Of a stretch of DNA of 64,000 nucleotides, positions 33,913-43,637 are shown one piece after another. The notes under the pieces were generated by a model. That model did no database searches. It saw only the letters and a list, made by a program, of their open reading frames with translations, and was not told the origin of the DNA. How positions within the stretch are numbered: position 1 is the stretch's first letter; the number at the start of each line of letters is the position of its first letter. The DNA lies in the NCBI GenBank assembly GCA_018064755.1, contig JAGHUP010000020.1, positions 1 through 64,000 of the forward strand. The letters are read 5' to 3'. The stretch comes from Candidatus Crickella equi (lineage in GTDB: Bacteria; Bacillota; Clostridia; Peptostreptococcales; Anaerovoracaceae). Made by a program: the position numbers and the translations under genes.

Positions 33913-35292
33913 ATGGATGAAAAATTGAGAATTAATAATAAAACCAATCTGATGGAGATGGAGGCTTACGGATACGAGATTCAGGACATTCCAGATCCCG
34001 AGCTCTTCCGTGAGTTCTTCCAGTACACAGAGATTCCTAAGGTTGCGTTCAACTTCAGAACATCCCCTTACGGTATGCCTGATCAGGTGTATATCACTGA
34101 CTCCACATTCCGTGATGGCCAGCAGTCTCGTGAGCCATATACAACCAAGCAGATTGTCGACATCTTCAAGATGATGTCCAAAATGTCTGGTCCTAACGGC
34201 ATCATCCGTCAGACTGAGTTTTTCACATATTCCGACAGAGATAAAGAAGCCATCCGCGCGTGCCAGGACCTCGGTCTCGAGTTCCCACAGATTACAACTT
34301 GGATACGTGCACAGAAGGAGGACTTCAAGATTGTTAAGGAGATGGGCGTTAAGGAGACTGGCATTCTAACTAGCTGCTCCGACTACCACATCTTCTACAA
34401 GCTGGGCAAAACACGTCAGCAAGCTATGGATCACTATCTGTCGGTAGTTCACGATGCTTTCGAAGCGGGTATTACTCCAAGATGTCACCTCGAGGACATC
34501 ACAAGAGCTGACTTCTATGGATTTGTCGTACCGTTCGTAAGACGAATTCAGGAGATGGCCGATGAAGCAGGAATGCAGGCTAAGATTCGTGTATGTGATA
34601 CTATGGGATACGGCGTTCCATATTCAGGAACAGCCCTGCCAAGATCAGTACCTGGTATCATCTATGGACTCCAGCAGTACACCGGCGTTCCATCGGAGAA
34701 CCTCGAGTGGCACGGCCACAATGATTTCTACAAAGCAGTAGCCAATGCAGCAACAGCATGGCTATACGGCTGCGGTGCTGTTAACTGTACACTCTTCGGA
34801 ATCGGTGAGAGAACTGGAAATATCCCTGTAGAAGCAATGATGTTCGAATATGCACAGTTAAAGGGCACACTCGATGGCATGGACACTACAGTAATCACTG
34901 ACCTCGCAAGATACTACGAGGACCAGATCGGATTCACTTTGCCGGCACAGACACCATTCGCAGGAGCGAATTTCAATGTTACAAGAGCTGGAATCCACGC
35001 AGACGGACTCCTGAAGAACGAAGAAATCTACAACATCTTCGATACCAGCAAATTCCTGAAGAGACCACCGCTTGTCAGCCTGAACCAGAACTCTGGTGCA
35101 GCTGGAATCGCACATTGGATTAACACGAAATATCACCTTGAAGGCAGCGAAACTGTTGACAAGAACAGCGGCGTTGTTAAGTACATCAAGGATTGGATAG
35201 ACGCTGAGTATGCAGGCGGTCGTGTAGCCGGCATATCCGGCGAAGAAGTAGAAAAGAAAATCACAGAATTTGCAACAGAGGGTCAGACTTAA
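33913..35292 (+). CDS. Probable Re-citrate synthase (homocitrate/isopropylmalate synthase family)
   Basis: The 459-residue TIM-barrel enzyme of the DRE-TIM family has VYITDSTFRDGQQS at ~58-71 (catalytic Arg-Asp) and EWHGHNDFYKAVANA at ~264-278 (metal His pair), but no C-terminal LeuA regulatory domain. Length and context match the Re-face citrate synthase first shown in Clostridium kluyveri, which is related to homocitrate synthase rather than to the usual Si-enzyme. The next two genes are aconitase and isocitrate dehydrogenase. The reaction would be oxaloacetate plus acetyl-CoA to citrate. Homocitrate or citramalate synthase are alternatives, but the neighbours argue against them. Confidence 0.8.
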   Translation: MDEKLRINNKTNLMEMEAYGYEIQDIPDPELFREFFQYTEIPKVAFNFRTSPYGMPDQVYITDSTFRDGQQSREPYTTKQIVDIFKMMSKMSGPNGIIRQTEFFTYSDRDKEAIRACQDLGLEFPQITTWIRAQKEDFKIVKEMGVKETGILTSCSDYHIFYKLGKTRQQAMDHYLSVVHDAFEAGITPRCHLEDITRADFYGFVVPFVRRIQEMADEAGMQAKIRVCDTMGYGVPYSGTALPRSVPGIIYGLQQYTGVPSENLEWHGHNDFYKAVANAATAWLYGCGAVNCTLFGIGERTGNIPVEAMMFEYAQLKGTLDGMDTTVITDLARYYEDQIGFTLPAQTPFAGANFNVTRAGIHADGLLKNEEIYNIFDTSKFLKRPPLVSLNQNSGAAGIAHWINTKYHLEGSETVDKNSGVVKYIKDWIDAEYAGGRVAGISGEEVEKKITEFATEGQT

Positions 35293-35322
35293 ATTGCAAG
35301 ATTGCAACAAAGGGACACACCT

Positions 35323-37245
35323 ATGGGAAATACTATAGCGGAAAAGATAATAAAGGCACATCTCGTTAGTGGCGAGATGGTTGCCGGTCAGGAAATCGGT
35401 CTTAAGATTGACCAGACACTCACTCAGGATGCGACGGGAACTATGGCGTACCTCGAGTTCGAGTCCATGGGAATTCCGAGAGTCAAGACTGAGAAGTCCG
35501 TGGCTTACATCGATCACAACACACTTCAGTCTGGGTTCGAGAATGCGGATGACCACAGGTACATTCAGACTGTTGCGGCCAAGCATGGAATCTATTTCTC
35601 AAGACCTGGTAACGGCATCTGCCACCAGGTTCATTACGAGAGATTTGGTAAGCCGGGCAAAACTTTAATAGGCTCCGACTCACACACTCCGACTGGCGGC
35701 GGCATTGGTATGTTGGCGATAGGCGCTGGCGGTATGGATGTAGCCGTAGCAATGGGCGGCGGCGCATATTATATTCCTATGCCTAAGATGCTGAAGGTTG
35801 AGCTCACAGGCGAGCTACAGCCAGGCGTTAGTGCCAAGGATATCATTCTCGATGTACTGAGACAGCTGACAGTTAAAGGCGGCGTTGGTTATATCGTTGA
35901 ATATGCTGGAGAGGGCGTTAAGAAACTAAGCGTGCCTCAGCGCTGCACGATTACGAATATGGGTGCAGAGCTCGGCGCGACGACAAGCATCTTCCCGAGC
36001 GACGAGCAGACAAGAGCATTCTTGGCTGCTGAGGGACGCGAAGAGGATTGGGTTGAGCTCTCAAGTGATGCCGACGCAGTTTATGACAAGACTATCACTG
36101 TGGACATGACAGCACTTCGACCACTGGCGGCTTGTCCACATAGCCCTGATAACATTAAGAGCATTCAGGAACTCGCAGGAGGCAAAATCGACCAAGTTTG
36201 CATCGGCAGCTGTACTAATTCTTCAGTTGCAGATATGGTGAAGGTTGCGGCTATTCTCAAGGGCAAGAAGATTGCAGATAACGTCAGCCTTTCAATCTCA
36301 CCTGGATCAAGACAGGTATTCTCGATGCTCGCAGAATGCGGAGCATTAACAGATATGATAGATGCAGGAGCAAGAGTGCTAGAGTGTGCTTGCGGTCCTT
36401 GTATCGGAATGGGATTCTCACCTAACAGCGCAGGAGTATCCCTTAGAACTTTTAATAGAAATTTCCTCGGAAGATCAGGAACCAAGGATGGACAGGTTTA
36501 TCTGGTATCACCGGAGACTGCAGCAGCTTCTGCATTGGCAGGAGTATTTGCAGATCCAAGTGAGCTGGGAGAAATCGCAGTTCCTTATGAACTTCCGGAG
36601 AAGTTCAGAATCAACGACAGCGGTGTTATTGAACCTCTTGATGAAGAGGCTGCTAAGACAGCAGAGGTTGTTAAGGGTCCTAACATCAAGCCTTTCCCAG
36701 AGACAAGACCGCTTGAGGATAAGATCTCAGCAGAGGTTATTCTCAAAGTTGAAGACAATATTACAACAGACCATATTATGCCGGCGGGAGCTAAGACCTT
36801 ACCATATAGATCTAATATCCCATATCTCTCAAAGTTCTGCTTTGAGGTGGTAGATCCGACTTTTGCTGAGCGCGCGAAGGCAGCGGGCTCAGGCATCATC
36901 GTTGGCGGCCAGAATTATGGACAAGGCTCATCCCGTGAGCACGCTGCGCTAGTTCCACTAGCACTTGGCATTAGAGCAGTCATTGCCAAGTCCTTCGCGC
37001 GCATCCACGCAGCCAACCTTGTCAATGCTGGCATTCTTCCGCTGACATTTGCTAATCCTGATGATTACAATCTCGTAACGCAGGGTGGCACAATTACAAT
37101 AGATAACATTCATAGAGACCTGGCAGAAGGACACTTTACAGCACAGGTCAATGGACATGAAGTAGAGCTGGTTACAACTCTTGCCGACCGCCAGAAGGAA
37201 ATCCTTCTTGCCGGTGGACTACTGAAATATACTTCAGGTAAATAA
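35323..37245 (+). CDS. Aconitate hydratase
   Basis: ATG at 35323, 7 bases after AAAGGGA, is preferred over a TTG at 35302 (640 aa). The aconitase [4Fe-4S] ligands are visible: one Cys in CIGSCTNSS (~293-301) and two in ECACGPCIGM (~353-362). The swivel domain has GQNYGQGSSREHAALVPLAL (~527-546). The ~640-residue, domain 1-4 layout is that of the bacterial aconitase subfamily found in Clostridia. It isomerises citrate to isocitrate. It lies between citrate synthase and isocitrate dehydrogenase genes, completing the oxidative branch to 2-oxoglutarate for glutamate synthesis. Confidence 0.92.
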   Translation: MGNTIAEKIIKAHLVSGEMVAGQEIGLKIDQTLTQDATGTMAYLEFESMGIPRVKTEKSVAYIDHNTLQSGFENADDHRYIQTVAAKHGIYFSRPGNGICHQVHYERFGKPGKTLIGSDSHTPTGGGIGMLAIGAGGMDVAVAMGGGAYYIPMPKMLKVELTGELQPGVSAKDIILDVLRQLTVKGGVGYIVEYAGEGVKKLSVPQRCTITNMGAELGATTSIFPSDEQTRAFLAAEGREEDWVELSSDADAVYDKTITVDMTALRPLAACPHSPDNIKSIQELAGGKIDQVCIGSCTNSSVADMVKVAAILKGKKIADNVSLSISPGSRQVFSMLAECGALTDMIDAGARVLECACGPCIGMGFSPNSAGVSLRTFNRNFLGRSGTKDGQVYLVSPETAAASALAGVFADPSELGEIAVPYELPEKFRINDSGVIEPLDEEAAKTAEVVKGPNIKPFPETRPLEDKISAEVILKVEDNITTDHIMPAGAKTLPYRSNIPYLSKFCFEVVDPTFAERAKAAGSGIIVGGQNYGQGSSREHAALVPLALGIRAVIAKSFARIHAANLVNAGILPLTFANPDDYNLVTQGGTITIDNIHRDLAEGHFTAQVNGHEVELVTTLADRQKEILLAGGLLKYTSGK

Positions 37246-37246
37246 A

Positions 37247-38404
37247 ATGGATAAATCAATTCAGAAAGACATTAATAATGCAGTTGAGCATTTTCGCAAG
37301 ATGCTGGAAGAACAGTATGAGAGGAACGCCAAGATTGCAGAGAGTGCAGTAACAGACAATGCTGAGCATGAGAAAACTGTAATTGGACTTGTTCCTGGCG
37401 ACGGAATTGGACCAGTTATTATGGAAGAGACCAAGACTGTTCTCGCAGAACTACTCGCAGATGAAATCGCTGCGGGCCGCATCGAGCTTAACGACATTGA
37501 AGGCTTCACTTTGGAAGAAAGACTCGCCAAGGAGCAGACAGTTCCAGACGAAGTACTTGCTCAACTCAAGAAATGCGACGTTATCTTGAAAGGACCAACA
37601 ACAACCCCTAACGCAGCAATGGGCGGCCCTAACCTCGAGAGCGCTAATGTTTTCCTGCGCAGAGAACTCGACCTATTTGCCAACGTTAGACCAGTCAAGC
37701 TGCCACCAGAAGGCATTGATTGGACGTTCTTCAGAGAGAACACTGAAGGCGAATATGCGCTCGGTAGCAAGGGCGTTAAGATTGGTAACGAGCTCGCGGT
37801 TGACTTCAAGGTTACAACCAATGAAGGTACCAAGAGAATTGCAAGAGCGGCTTATGAATTTGCTAAGAATAACGGCAAGAAGAGGGTTAGCATTGTAACC
37901 AAAGCTAACATCATGAAGAAAACAGACGGCGACTTTCAGAGCATCTGCCTCGACATCGCCAAGGAATATCCAGAGATTCAGACTGATACATGGTTCATAG
38001 ATATCATGACAGCTAATCTCGTAAACAAAGACATTAGGAATCAGTTCGAAGTATTCGTACTTCCGAACCTCTATGGCGACATCATCACAGATGAAGCCGC
38101 ACAGATACAGGGCGGAGTTGGCACTGCAGGCAGCGCCAACATTGGCAATCGATATGCCATCTTCGAAGCCATCCATGGCAGCGCGCCTCGCATGGTAGAA
38201 GAAGGCATCTCACACCTCGCCAACCCGGCCAGCCTGATGACAGCAGCAGTACTGATGCTGCGCCATATCGGTCTTGAAGACAAGGCTGGCAAATTTGAGA
38301 AAGCCATCACAATGGCAAACGATACGCTCGGCGCTAAGATGACGGGCCTCCCGGGAGGAACATCCTGCCATACTTACGCAACAATGGTACGAAACAGTCT
38401 ATAG
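37247..38404 (+). CDS. Isocitrate/isopropylmalate-family dehydrogenase, probably NAD(P)-isocitrate dehydrogenase
   Basis: 385 residues with a ~45-residue charged N-terminal extension before VIGLVPGDGIGPVIMEETK. Substrate and metal motifs: RRELDLFANVRPVKLP, FFRENTEGEYALG and the signature VLPNLYGDIITDEAAQIQGG. The order after citrate synthase and aconitase, plus the absence of leuC/leuD, supports isocitrate rather than isopropylmalate. The product would be 2-oxoglutarate. It starts 1 base after the aconitase stop, so the genes are coupled. Confidence 0.88.
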   Translation: MDKSIQKDINNAVEHFRKMLEEQYERNAKIAESAVTDNAEHEKTVIGLVPGDGIGPVIMEETKTVLAELLADEIAAGRIELNDIEGFTLEERLAKEQTVPDEVLAQLKKCDVILKGPTTTPNAAMGGPNLESANVFLRRELDLFANVRPVKLPPEGIDWTFFRENTEGEYALGSKGVKIGNELAVDFKVTTNEGTKRIARAAYEFAKNNGKKRVSIVTKANIMKKTDGDFQSICLDIAKEYPEIQTDTWFIDIMTANLVNKDIRNQFEVFVLPNLYGDIITDEAAQIQGGVGTAGSANIGNRYAIFEAIHGSAPRMVEEGISHLANPASLMTAAVLMLRHIGLEDKAGKFEKAITMANDTLGAKMTGLPGGTSCHTYATMVRNSL

Positions 38405-38407
38405 CAA

Positions 38408-39349
38408 ATGTTACAAAACTTTATCATATGCGTTAACGCCGTCATTCCGTCGGCCATATATCTGGCAATAGGTATTGCTTTAAAACTATTGCATGTGGTT
38501 ACAGACCAGGATGTAAAGAACTACACTCACTTTACATTTCTCGCACTGTACCCATTCTTGATGTTCGACAATCTCTATGGCAAGGATATCGGAGAGCATA
38601 TGAATTGGAATCTTATTATCTATGCGCTCGCTTTTCTGGCATTTCAGATTGCATCATCTTGGCTCTTTGTTTGTAAGACTCAAGCAGAGAATTACAACAG
38701 GGGTGCAATGATTCAAGCTCTCTTCCGCAGCAACATCGTACTAATGGGACTGCCAATTGCGATTAATCTATTTGGCAAAGGCAATGTAACTGCCGTCGCA
38801 GTTATTCTGATGTTCGTAGTGCCTATTTACAATGTTGCAGCAGTTATCATATTTGAGATGTTCCGCGGCGGTAAGGTTGATAGCCTTGGTATATTAAAGG
38901 GTGTATTCACCAATCCACTGATACTCGGTGGTATTGCCGCGCTGCTGGTAATGGCAATTGGATTCGAAGTTCCTGCACCAATCTACAGCACAATAGTATC
39001 GCTCTCGGATGCGACGACACCAATTTGCATGATACTTCTTGGAGCTTCACTCAATATCAAGAGGTTCGAGTCAGAGTTCGGCAAAGTGCTAACTTGTGTT
39101 GTCGGCAAGATTGTGATCTTCCCTGCAATTGGAATTTTCGGTGCGGTAATGCTCGGATTCCGTGGTGTTGAACTGATTGCAATCGTATTAGAGACAGCAA
39201 CACCAACTGCGCTCGCATCATTCGCTATGGCAAGCTCGATGGGTGGCAATGGCAAACTTGCAGGAGAGGCAGTGGTTCTATCCACAATATGTGCATGTTT
39301 CACTATGCCTATCTTCCTGTTCATACTTAAGAATAATGGCTTCTTCTAG
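38408..39349 (+). CDS. AEC-family transporter (auxin efflux carrier fold)
   Basis: 313 residues, about 10 TM helices. The typical AEC start is NAVIPSAIYLAIGIALKLLH, with RSNIVLMGLPIAINLFG and LLGASLNIKRFESEFGKV in the middle and PTALASFAMASSMGGNGKLA near the end. AEC proteins carry malate, 2-oxoglutarate or amino acids. It starts 3 bases after the isocitrate dehydrogenase stop, so a TCA-branch acid such as 2-oxoglutarate or citrate is the likely cargo (inference). Confidence 0.86.
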   Translation: MLQNFIICVNAVIPSAIYLAIGIALKLLHVVTDQDVKNYTHFTFLALYPFLMFDNLYGKDIGEHMNWNLIIYALAFLAFQIASSWLFVCKTQAENYNRGAMIQALFRSNIVLMGLPIAINLFGKGNVTAVAVILMFVVPIYNVAAVIIFEMFRGGKVDSLGILKGVFTNPLILGGIAALLVMAIGFEVPAPIYSTIVSLSDATTPICMILLGASLNIKRFESEFGKVLTCVVGKIVIFPAIGIFGAVMLGFRGVELIAIVLETATPTALASFAMASSMGGNGKLAGEAVVLSTICACFTMPIFLFILKNNGFF

Positions 39350-39357
39350 GGGGAACA

Positions 39358-40149
39358 ATGAAAGAAACAGCAATGAAAAGAATTAAGAATACAGTACTTG
39401 CGTCGCTCCTCGCACTCACACTCGTCGCGACGGCACCACTCGCCTGCTTCGCAGAAGGTGAAGCTGTCGTTCCGCAGAACACTCAGCAGGATCGCATCAT
39501 CGCTCACGCAATGGAGCACCAAGGTCAGAAATTCAAGAAGATTTCAGACCGCAACAAGGGAATTAAGATTGATTATGGCAAGGCTTGGTGCGCTTGGTTC
39601 ATCGAACACTGTTCATATCAGTGTAAACTGGGTTCGATAATTCCGTCCAAGAGCAAATCGAATTTTGCCGTTGGGCCACTGTCTAGAGATCTCGTTAACA
39701 ATAAGAAAGCGACTATCACCTTTGTTAACAAGAAGATGTGGAACAAGCGCAAAGGCGATTACAATAAGAGCCGCAGGTCATACGACAAGAACTACAAGCC
39801 TAAGAAGGGCGACATCGTTGTATATGCAAACTACCAAGTAACAGGTAGCTATTGGTTCTCCCATATTGGATTTGTATATGAAGATTGCGAGAATGCACTC
39901 AAAGGTGTTAAAACCATCGAGGGCAACACTATGGCAACTAATGAGAAGAAATGGGAGAAGACCAGTATAGTAGGTGTTCGCAGCAATGCAGATGACAAGA
40001 ATAAGGAAAGACGTATTGCGGCATATATTACACCTAATTACTGCAAACACAAGAATGTAGATCCGGAGACAGGAATCTGTAAGAACAGTAAATGCAAAGC
40101 ATATATTGGTGTAGAGGAAAATGACGATATCAATAGCACTAATTCTTAA
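39358..40149 (+). CDS. Secreted CHAP-domain amidase-like protein
   Basis: 263 residues. AGGGGG precedes the ATG; signal peptide to ~residue 32 (ACFAEG). The CHAP fold shows the catalytic Cys in KAWCAWFIEHC (~74-84), His in FSHIGFVYED (~166-175) and the following Glu/Asn IEGNTM. It should cut peptide cross-links in peptidoglycan outside the cell. The last ~35 residues are a Cys-rich tail (NYCKHKNVD, CKNSKCKAY) with four Cys that may bind metal. Its 3' end overlaps mntP by 29 bases, an unusual overlap for unrelated functions. Confidence 0.82.
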   Translation: MKETAMKRIKNTVLASLLALTLVATAPLACFAEGEAVVPQNTQQDRIIAHAMEHQGQKFKKISDRNKGIKIDYGKAWCAWFIEHCSYQCKLGSIIPSKSKSNFAVGPLSRDLVNNKKATITFVNKKMWNKRKGDYNKSRRSYDKNYKPKKGDIVVYANYQVTGSYWFSHIGFVYEDCENALKGVKTIEGNTMATNEKKWEKTSIVGVRSNADDKNKERRIAAYITPNYCKHKNVDPETGICKNSKCKAYIGVEENDDINSTNS

Positions 40150-40705
40150 TAGCGTATTGCTCGGCGTTGGCCTCGCCATGGATGCCTTCAGCGTATCCTT
40201 AGCTAACGGCTTGAACGAGCACAAGATGGGTATCGGGCGCATGCTTGCTATCGCAGGTACATTCGCAGGGTTCCAGTTTGCGATGCCTATGATAGGCTGG
40301 TTCTGTGTTCACAAGATTGCAGAGGCGTTCAATACCTTTCAGAGATTCATTCCTTGGATAGCACTCTTGCTGCTCCTCTATATCGGAGGCAAGATGCTGA
40401 TCGAGGGCATAAAAGGAAGTGAAGAGGTCGCAGGAAACTTGCTGGTACAGGGCATCGCAACATCAATTGATGCGCTCTCTGTCGGATTCACTATCGCGGA
40501 CTACAACGGAACGATGGCTTTGGTCGCAACACTCATCATCGGCTTTGTCACTTACATCATATGTATGGCCGGACTCAAGCTCGGCAAAACGTTCGGCACC
40601 CGTCTCGCGGGTAAAGCGAGCATATTAGGCGGTATCATTCTTATCTTCATTGGAATGGAGATATGGGTGACCGGAGTATACTTTAATCAAGGAGGATTAT
40701 TATGA
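40121..40705 (+). CDS. mntP: Manganese efflux pump MntP
   Basis: 194 residues and six TM helices in two DUF204/MntP repeats. LGVGLAMDAFSVSLANGLNE opens the first; GIATSIDALSVGFTIADYN, with the paired Asp, opens the second. AGAGGA lies just upstream of the ATG, inside the CHAP gene. It exports Mn(II). No yybP-ykoY riboswitch is visible upstream, as the gene is buried in an operon. Confidence 0.92.
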   Translation: MTISIALILNSVLLGVGLAMDAFSVSLANGLNEHKMGIGRMLAIAGTFAGFQFAMPMIGWFCVHKIAEAFNTFQRFIPWIALLLLLYIGGKMLIEGIKGSEEVAGNLLVQGIATSIDALSVGFTIADYNGTMALVATLIIGFVTYIICMAGLKLGKTFGTRLAGKASILGGIILIFIGMEIWVTGVYFNQGGLL

Positions 40706-41823
40706 AAATGAGAAGACTTATCGCAGTTCTGCTAAGTGCTGTAATCGCTATCAGCATGATGCCTGCATTTGCTATGGCAGAGACAGGAATTCTGGACGAC
40801 GGCACACAGGTGGAATTCATTTCCTTGACTGGAGAGAGCACACTGGCTAACCCTGCCAACGGTGATATCAGAGTTAAGATTGAGAATGAAGAGCACAAGA
40901 TTGATGGAATGCTGGGAGACAAATTCAAACTCGATTCACCATTCTGGACTCTTTACGAGGAAGAGTACGATGCTGAGAAGAACGAGTGGGGATACAGCAC
41001 AGCCGGAGAATTCAAGTATGTATGGAGATCCGGCAGCAAGGTTTACGAAGGCAAGACAGATGAAACCTTCCGTGGCATCATCAATGAACAGGAAATAGAA
41101 AACGGCGTACAGTGCGACGTAAGTTTTGCACTTAATGCTAAGGATTATACTATCTGCACTATTAATCACGTTGTAGATAAGAAGATGAACTTCCTCGACT
41201 ACGAAGTTGAGGGTCCGGCAAGTGTTAAGGCCGGCAGCAAGGTAACTTTCAGAATTGAAGGAACACCTAACCTCAAGAACGCTAACCTTAGATACAGATG
41301 GTATACTGAGAAGCCTGAGGGAACTGACGAGTATGTTCTGATTGAGGGCGAAGAGGATGATCACCTCACAGTTACAATCCCTAAGGATTACAACGAGATG
41401 TTCTACGCTGTATATGCGCAGGTTATTATGGATGATCCTTACGAAATATATCCGCAGTACAAGACAGATATCGCTATGGGCCTGGGACTTATCCGCGTAT
41501 TCCAGGACAAGGGGGCTGTTAAGAGCAAAGTTTCCGGCACTGTAGGATTAAATCAGTTTAACGCTTACACATTCAAGCCTAAGAAGAAGGGAACATATAA
41601 GATCACAATCAAGAACAAGAACAAGGACAATGCCGGACTTCTGTACGATCTTGAAGAGTATAAGAACGGTGAGTGGCTCAGCCTTAATTACAAGAGCACC
41701 AAGGGCAACTCAATTACATACAAGCTCAATAAGGGCAAGAAGTATAGATTTTACGTTTCAGCCAGATATACTGCTACAGAAGCACCAAAGTATACGGTTA
41801 CAGTTAAGAAAATCAAGAAGTAG
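40702..41823 (+). CDS. Secreted beta-rich protein, PPC-like C-terminal domain
   Basis: 373 residues with a signal peptide (cleavage near FAMAET, residue ~27). The ATG overlaps the mntP stop (ATGA) and follows AAGGAGG. The middle has an Ig-like segment (EGPASVKAGSKVTFRIEGTP, then LRYRWYTEK). The last ~95 residues, from FNAYTFKPKKKGTYKITIKN, resemble a pre-peptidase C-terminal (PPC) beta-sandwich, rich in Lys/Tyr. No catalytic domain is seen, so a surface-binding or structural role is likely (inference). Confidence 0.72.
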   Translation: MKMRRLIAVLLSAVIAISMMPAFAMAETGILDDGTQVEFISLTGESTLANPANGDIRVKIENEEHKIDGMLGDKFKLDSPFWTLYEEEYDAEKNEWGYSTAGEFKYVWRSGSKVYEGKTDETFRGIINEQEIENGVQCDVSFALNAKDYTICTINHVVDKKMNFLDYEVEGPASVKAGSKVTFRIEGTPNLKNANLRYRWYTEKPEGTDEYVLIEGEEDDHLTVTIPKDYNEMFYAVYAQVIMDDPYEIYPQYKTDIAMGLGLIRVFQDKGAVKSKVSGTVGLNQFNAYTFKPKKKGTYKITIKNKNKDNAGLLYDLEEYKNGEWLSLNYKSTKGNSITYKLNKGKKYRFYVSARYTATEAPKYTVTVKKIKK

Positions 41824-41830
41824 TTAGAAC

Positions 41831-43168
41831 TTGGAATTAAACGAGAAAGACTTAAGAAAAAAATATTGGAGATATATCATTCCATCATTGGTAGCCCAAG
41901 TAGTGTTCACCATTTATACTATGGTGGATGCACTTATGGTAGCTAGAGGAGTATCGGCACAGGCTTTGGCTGGCGTAAACATAGCATCACCATATGTAAC
42001 TGTTCTGTGGGCAATGGCAATTCTTTTCGCTGTTGGAACATCAACGATAGTGGCGAGGCTGATGGGAGAAGGACATGATGAAGATGCAGACAGGGTATTC
42101 TCGCAAACAGTATTCTTCTTAGTGGTTTTTTCAATCATCTTCAGTATAGTTACATTCTTTGGAGCAGGAATAATTGGAAACTTCCTCGGAGCAACTGAGA
42201 ATACTAGGGAATATACAGTAACATATATTCGAACTATTGCACCATTTTCATTGTTCTTCATCACCGCATATCTTTTTGAGATACTTATGCCGATTGATGG
42301 ATTTCCAAAACTTGCGAGTATAGTTGTTTCAGTTGGTGTAGTAACAAACTGCATATTGGACTATGTGTTCATTTTCATCTTAGGATGGGGAGTGTGGGGC
42401 GCTGCATTTGCAACAGGAATAGCGCAGCTTTTGGTAACTGTAATATTTGTATTACACTTCCTTGGGAAGAAGTCTAATATAAGATTCTGTAAATTCCATA
42501 TGGATTGGAAGCTAATAGGCCAAGAAGTATGGCGTGGTCTACCAGCTGGCGTAGCGGAAGTCTCACCGGGACTCGCTGTATTCATTTTTGTAAGGTTCAT
42601 TGGTCACTATATTGGAGAACAGGGCCTAGTTGCTTATTCAGCAACTGGATATGTATCAGCAATACTTGTAATTGTTGCGGTTGCAATCGGACAAGGAGCT
42701 CAGCCGCTAGTTAGTTACAATAACGGCGCCCAAAGACCAGATATTATTAAACAAATATTGAAGTTTGAATTTAAGGACGTAGCAATTATTAGCGTCTGCG
42801 TCTTCGCACTTGTTTTCGCTTGTGCACCATATATCATTAAATTCTTTATTCCTGATGAATCGGCTGAGCTAATCGCATATGCTACCAAGGCAATGCGGAT
42901 GTTCATCACTTTCAGCTTGATTGATGTATACAGCATAGTGTTGTCACAGTATGCAACTGCGCTGGAGCGCCCAATTAGTGGCGTGTTGATTGCTTTCTTC
43001 AGGACGACCATTTTCCTGATAGCAGGAATAATAATTATGATGAAATTCATGGGAAGTGAAGGTATCTGGTTGGGAATGACTCTTTCTGAAGCCTTCACTC
43101 TCATTATGGCAGTAACACTTTACCGTAAGAATCACGGATATCTCGACCATCTTAGCAAGGGGGATTAG
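41831..43168 (+). CDS. MATE-family exporter, second copy
   Basis: TTG start with only a weak site, 7 bases after the previous stop (445 aa). Twelve TM helices in two MatE repeats: PSLVAQVVFTIYTMVDALMV in the first and GLPAGVAEVSPGLAVFIFVR in the second. It is closer to the MepA-like branch than the copy at 24947 and lacks that copy's charged N-terminus. The cytidine deaminase gene follows 2 bases on. Confidence 0.9.
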   Translation: MELNEKDLRKKYWRYIIPSLVAQVVFTIYTMVDALMVARGVSAQALAGVNIASPYVTVLWAMAILFAVGTSTIVARLMGEGHDEDADRVFSQTVFFLVVFSIIFSIVTFFGAGIIGNFLGATENTREYTVTYIRTIAPFSLFFITAYLFEILMPIDGFPKLASIVVSVGVVTNCILDYVFIFILGWGVWGAAFATGIAQLLVTVIFVLHFLGKKSNIRFCKFHMDWKLIGQEVWRGLPAGVAEVSPGLAVFIFVRFIGHYIGEQGLVAYSATGYVSAILVIVAVAIGQGAQPLVSYNNGAQRPDIIKQILKFEFKDVAIISVCVFALVFACAPYIIKFFIPDESAELIAYATKAMRMFITFSLIDVYSIVLSQYATALERPISGVLIAFFRTTIFLIAGIIIMMKFMGSEGIWLGMTLSEAFTLIMAVTLYRKNHGYLDHLSKGD

Positions 43169-43170
43169 AT

Positions 43171-43596
43171 ATGTTAGAACAGACTATTGAACAGCTCATT
43201 GCGGCTGCAATGGACAGCCTTAAGAATTCATATGCTCCTTATTCCAATTACAATGTTGCTGCGGCTGTACTTATGGACTCAGGCAATATCTACACTGGAG
43301 TAAACGTGGAGAATGCATCATATCCTAACGGCATCTGCGCTGAGAGAAATGCGATCTTCTCAGCAGTAGCAGCTGGCGAGCGCAAAGCACTGGCTATCGC
43401 TATCGTTGGTGGCAAGAATGGTGAGGTTACAGATTACTGTACACCATGCGGAATGTGTCGTCAGACTCTGCGAGAGTTCTGTAATCCTGCCGATATGATA
43501 GTGGTTAGCGCACGCTCACAAGATGACTATCGTTGGATGACTCTCGAGGAATTGCTACCGGAGAGTTTTGGCCCGGAGGATTTGTTAAATTATTAA
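43171..43596 (+). CDS. cdd: Cytidine deaminase
   Basis: 141 residues. Zinc and catalytic motifs are complete: NGICAERNAIFSAVAAG (Cys ligand and catalytic Glu) and TPCGMCRQTLREFC (two Cys ligands). It deaminates cytidine and deoxycytidine to uridines in the cytosol for pyrimidine salvage. Normal length. GGGGG lies before the ATG, and the gene is coupled to the upstream MATE gene. Confidence 0.94.
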   Translation: MLEQTIEQLIAAAMDSLKNSYAPYSNYNVAAAVLMDSGNIYTGVNVENASYPNGICAERNAIFSAVAAGERKALAIAIVGGKNGEVTDYCTPCGMCRQTLREFCNPADMIVVSARSQDDYRWMTLEELLPESFGPEDLLNY

Positions 43597-43600
43597 TGTG

Positions 43601-43629
43601 TTTAAGAATTGTTAAGTAAATGGTATAAT
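43601..43629 (+). promoter_or_regulatory. Promoter for the CDP-alcohol phosphatidyltransferase gene
   Basis: TTTAAG (43601-43606), 17-base spacer, TATAAT (43624-43629). The predicted start falls within about 2 bases of the ATG at 43638, so the mRNA would be nearly leaderless; no ribosome site lies before the ATG. Confidence 0.55.
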
Positions 43630-43637
43630 ACACGAAT

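Noticed and set aside
34858..35586. 242-codon minus-strand frame across citrate synthase and aconitase
   Set aside because: It is antisense to two clear enzymes, has no ribosome site and no recognisable domain; codon bias of the real genes explains it.
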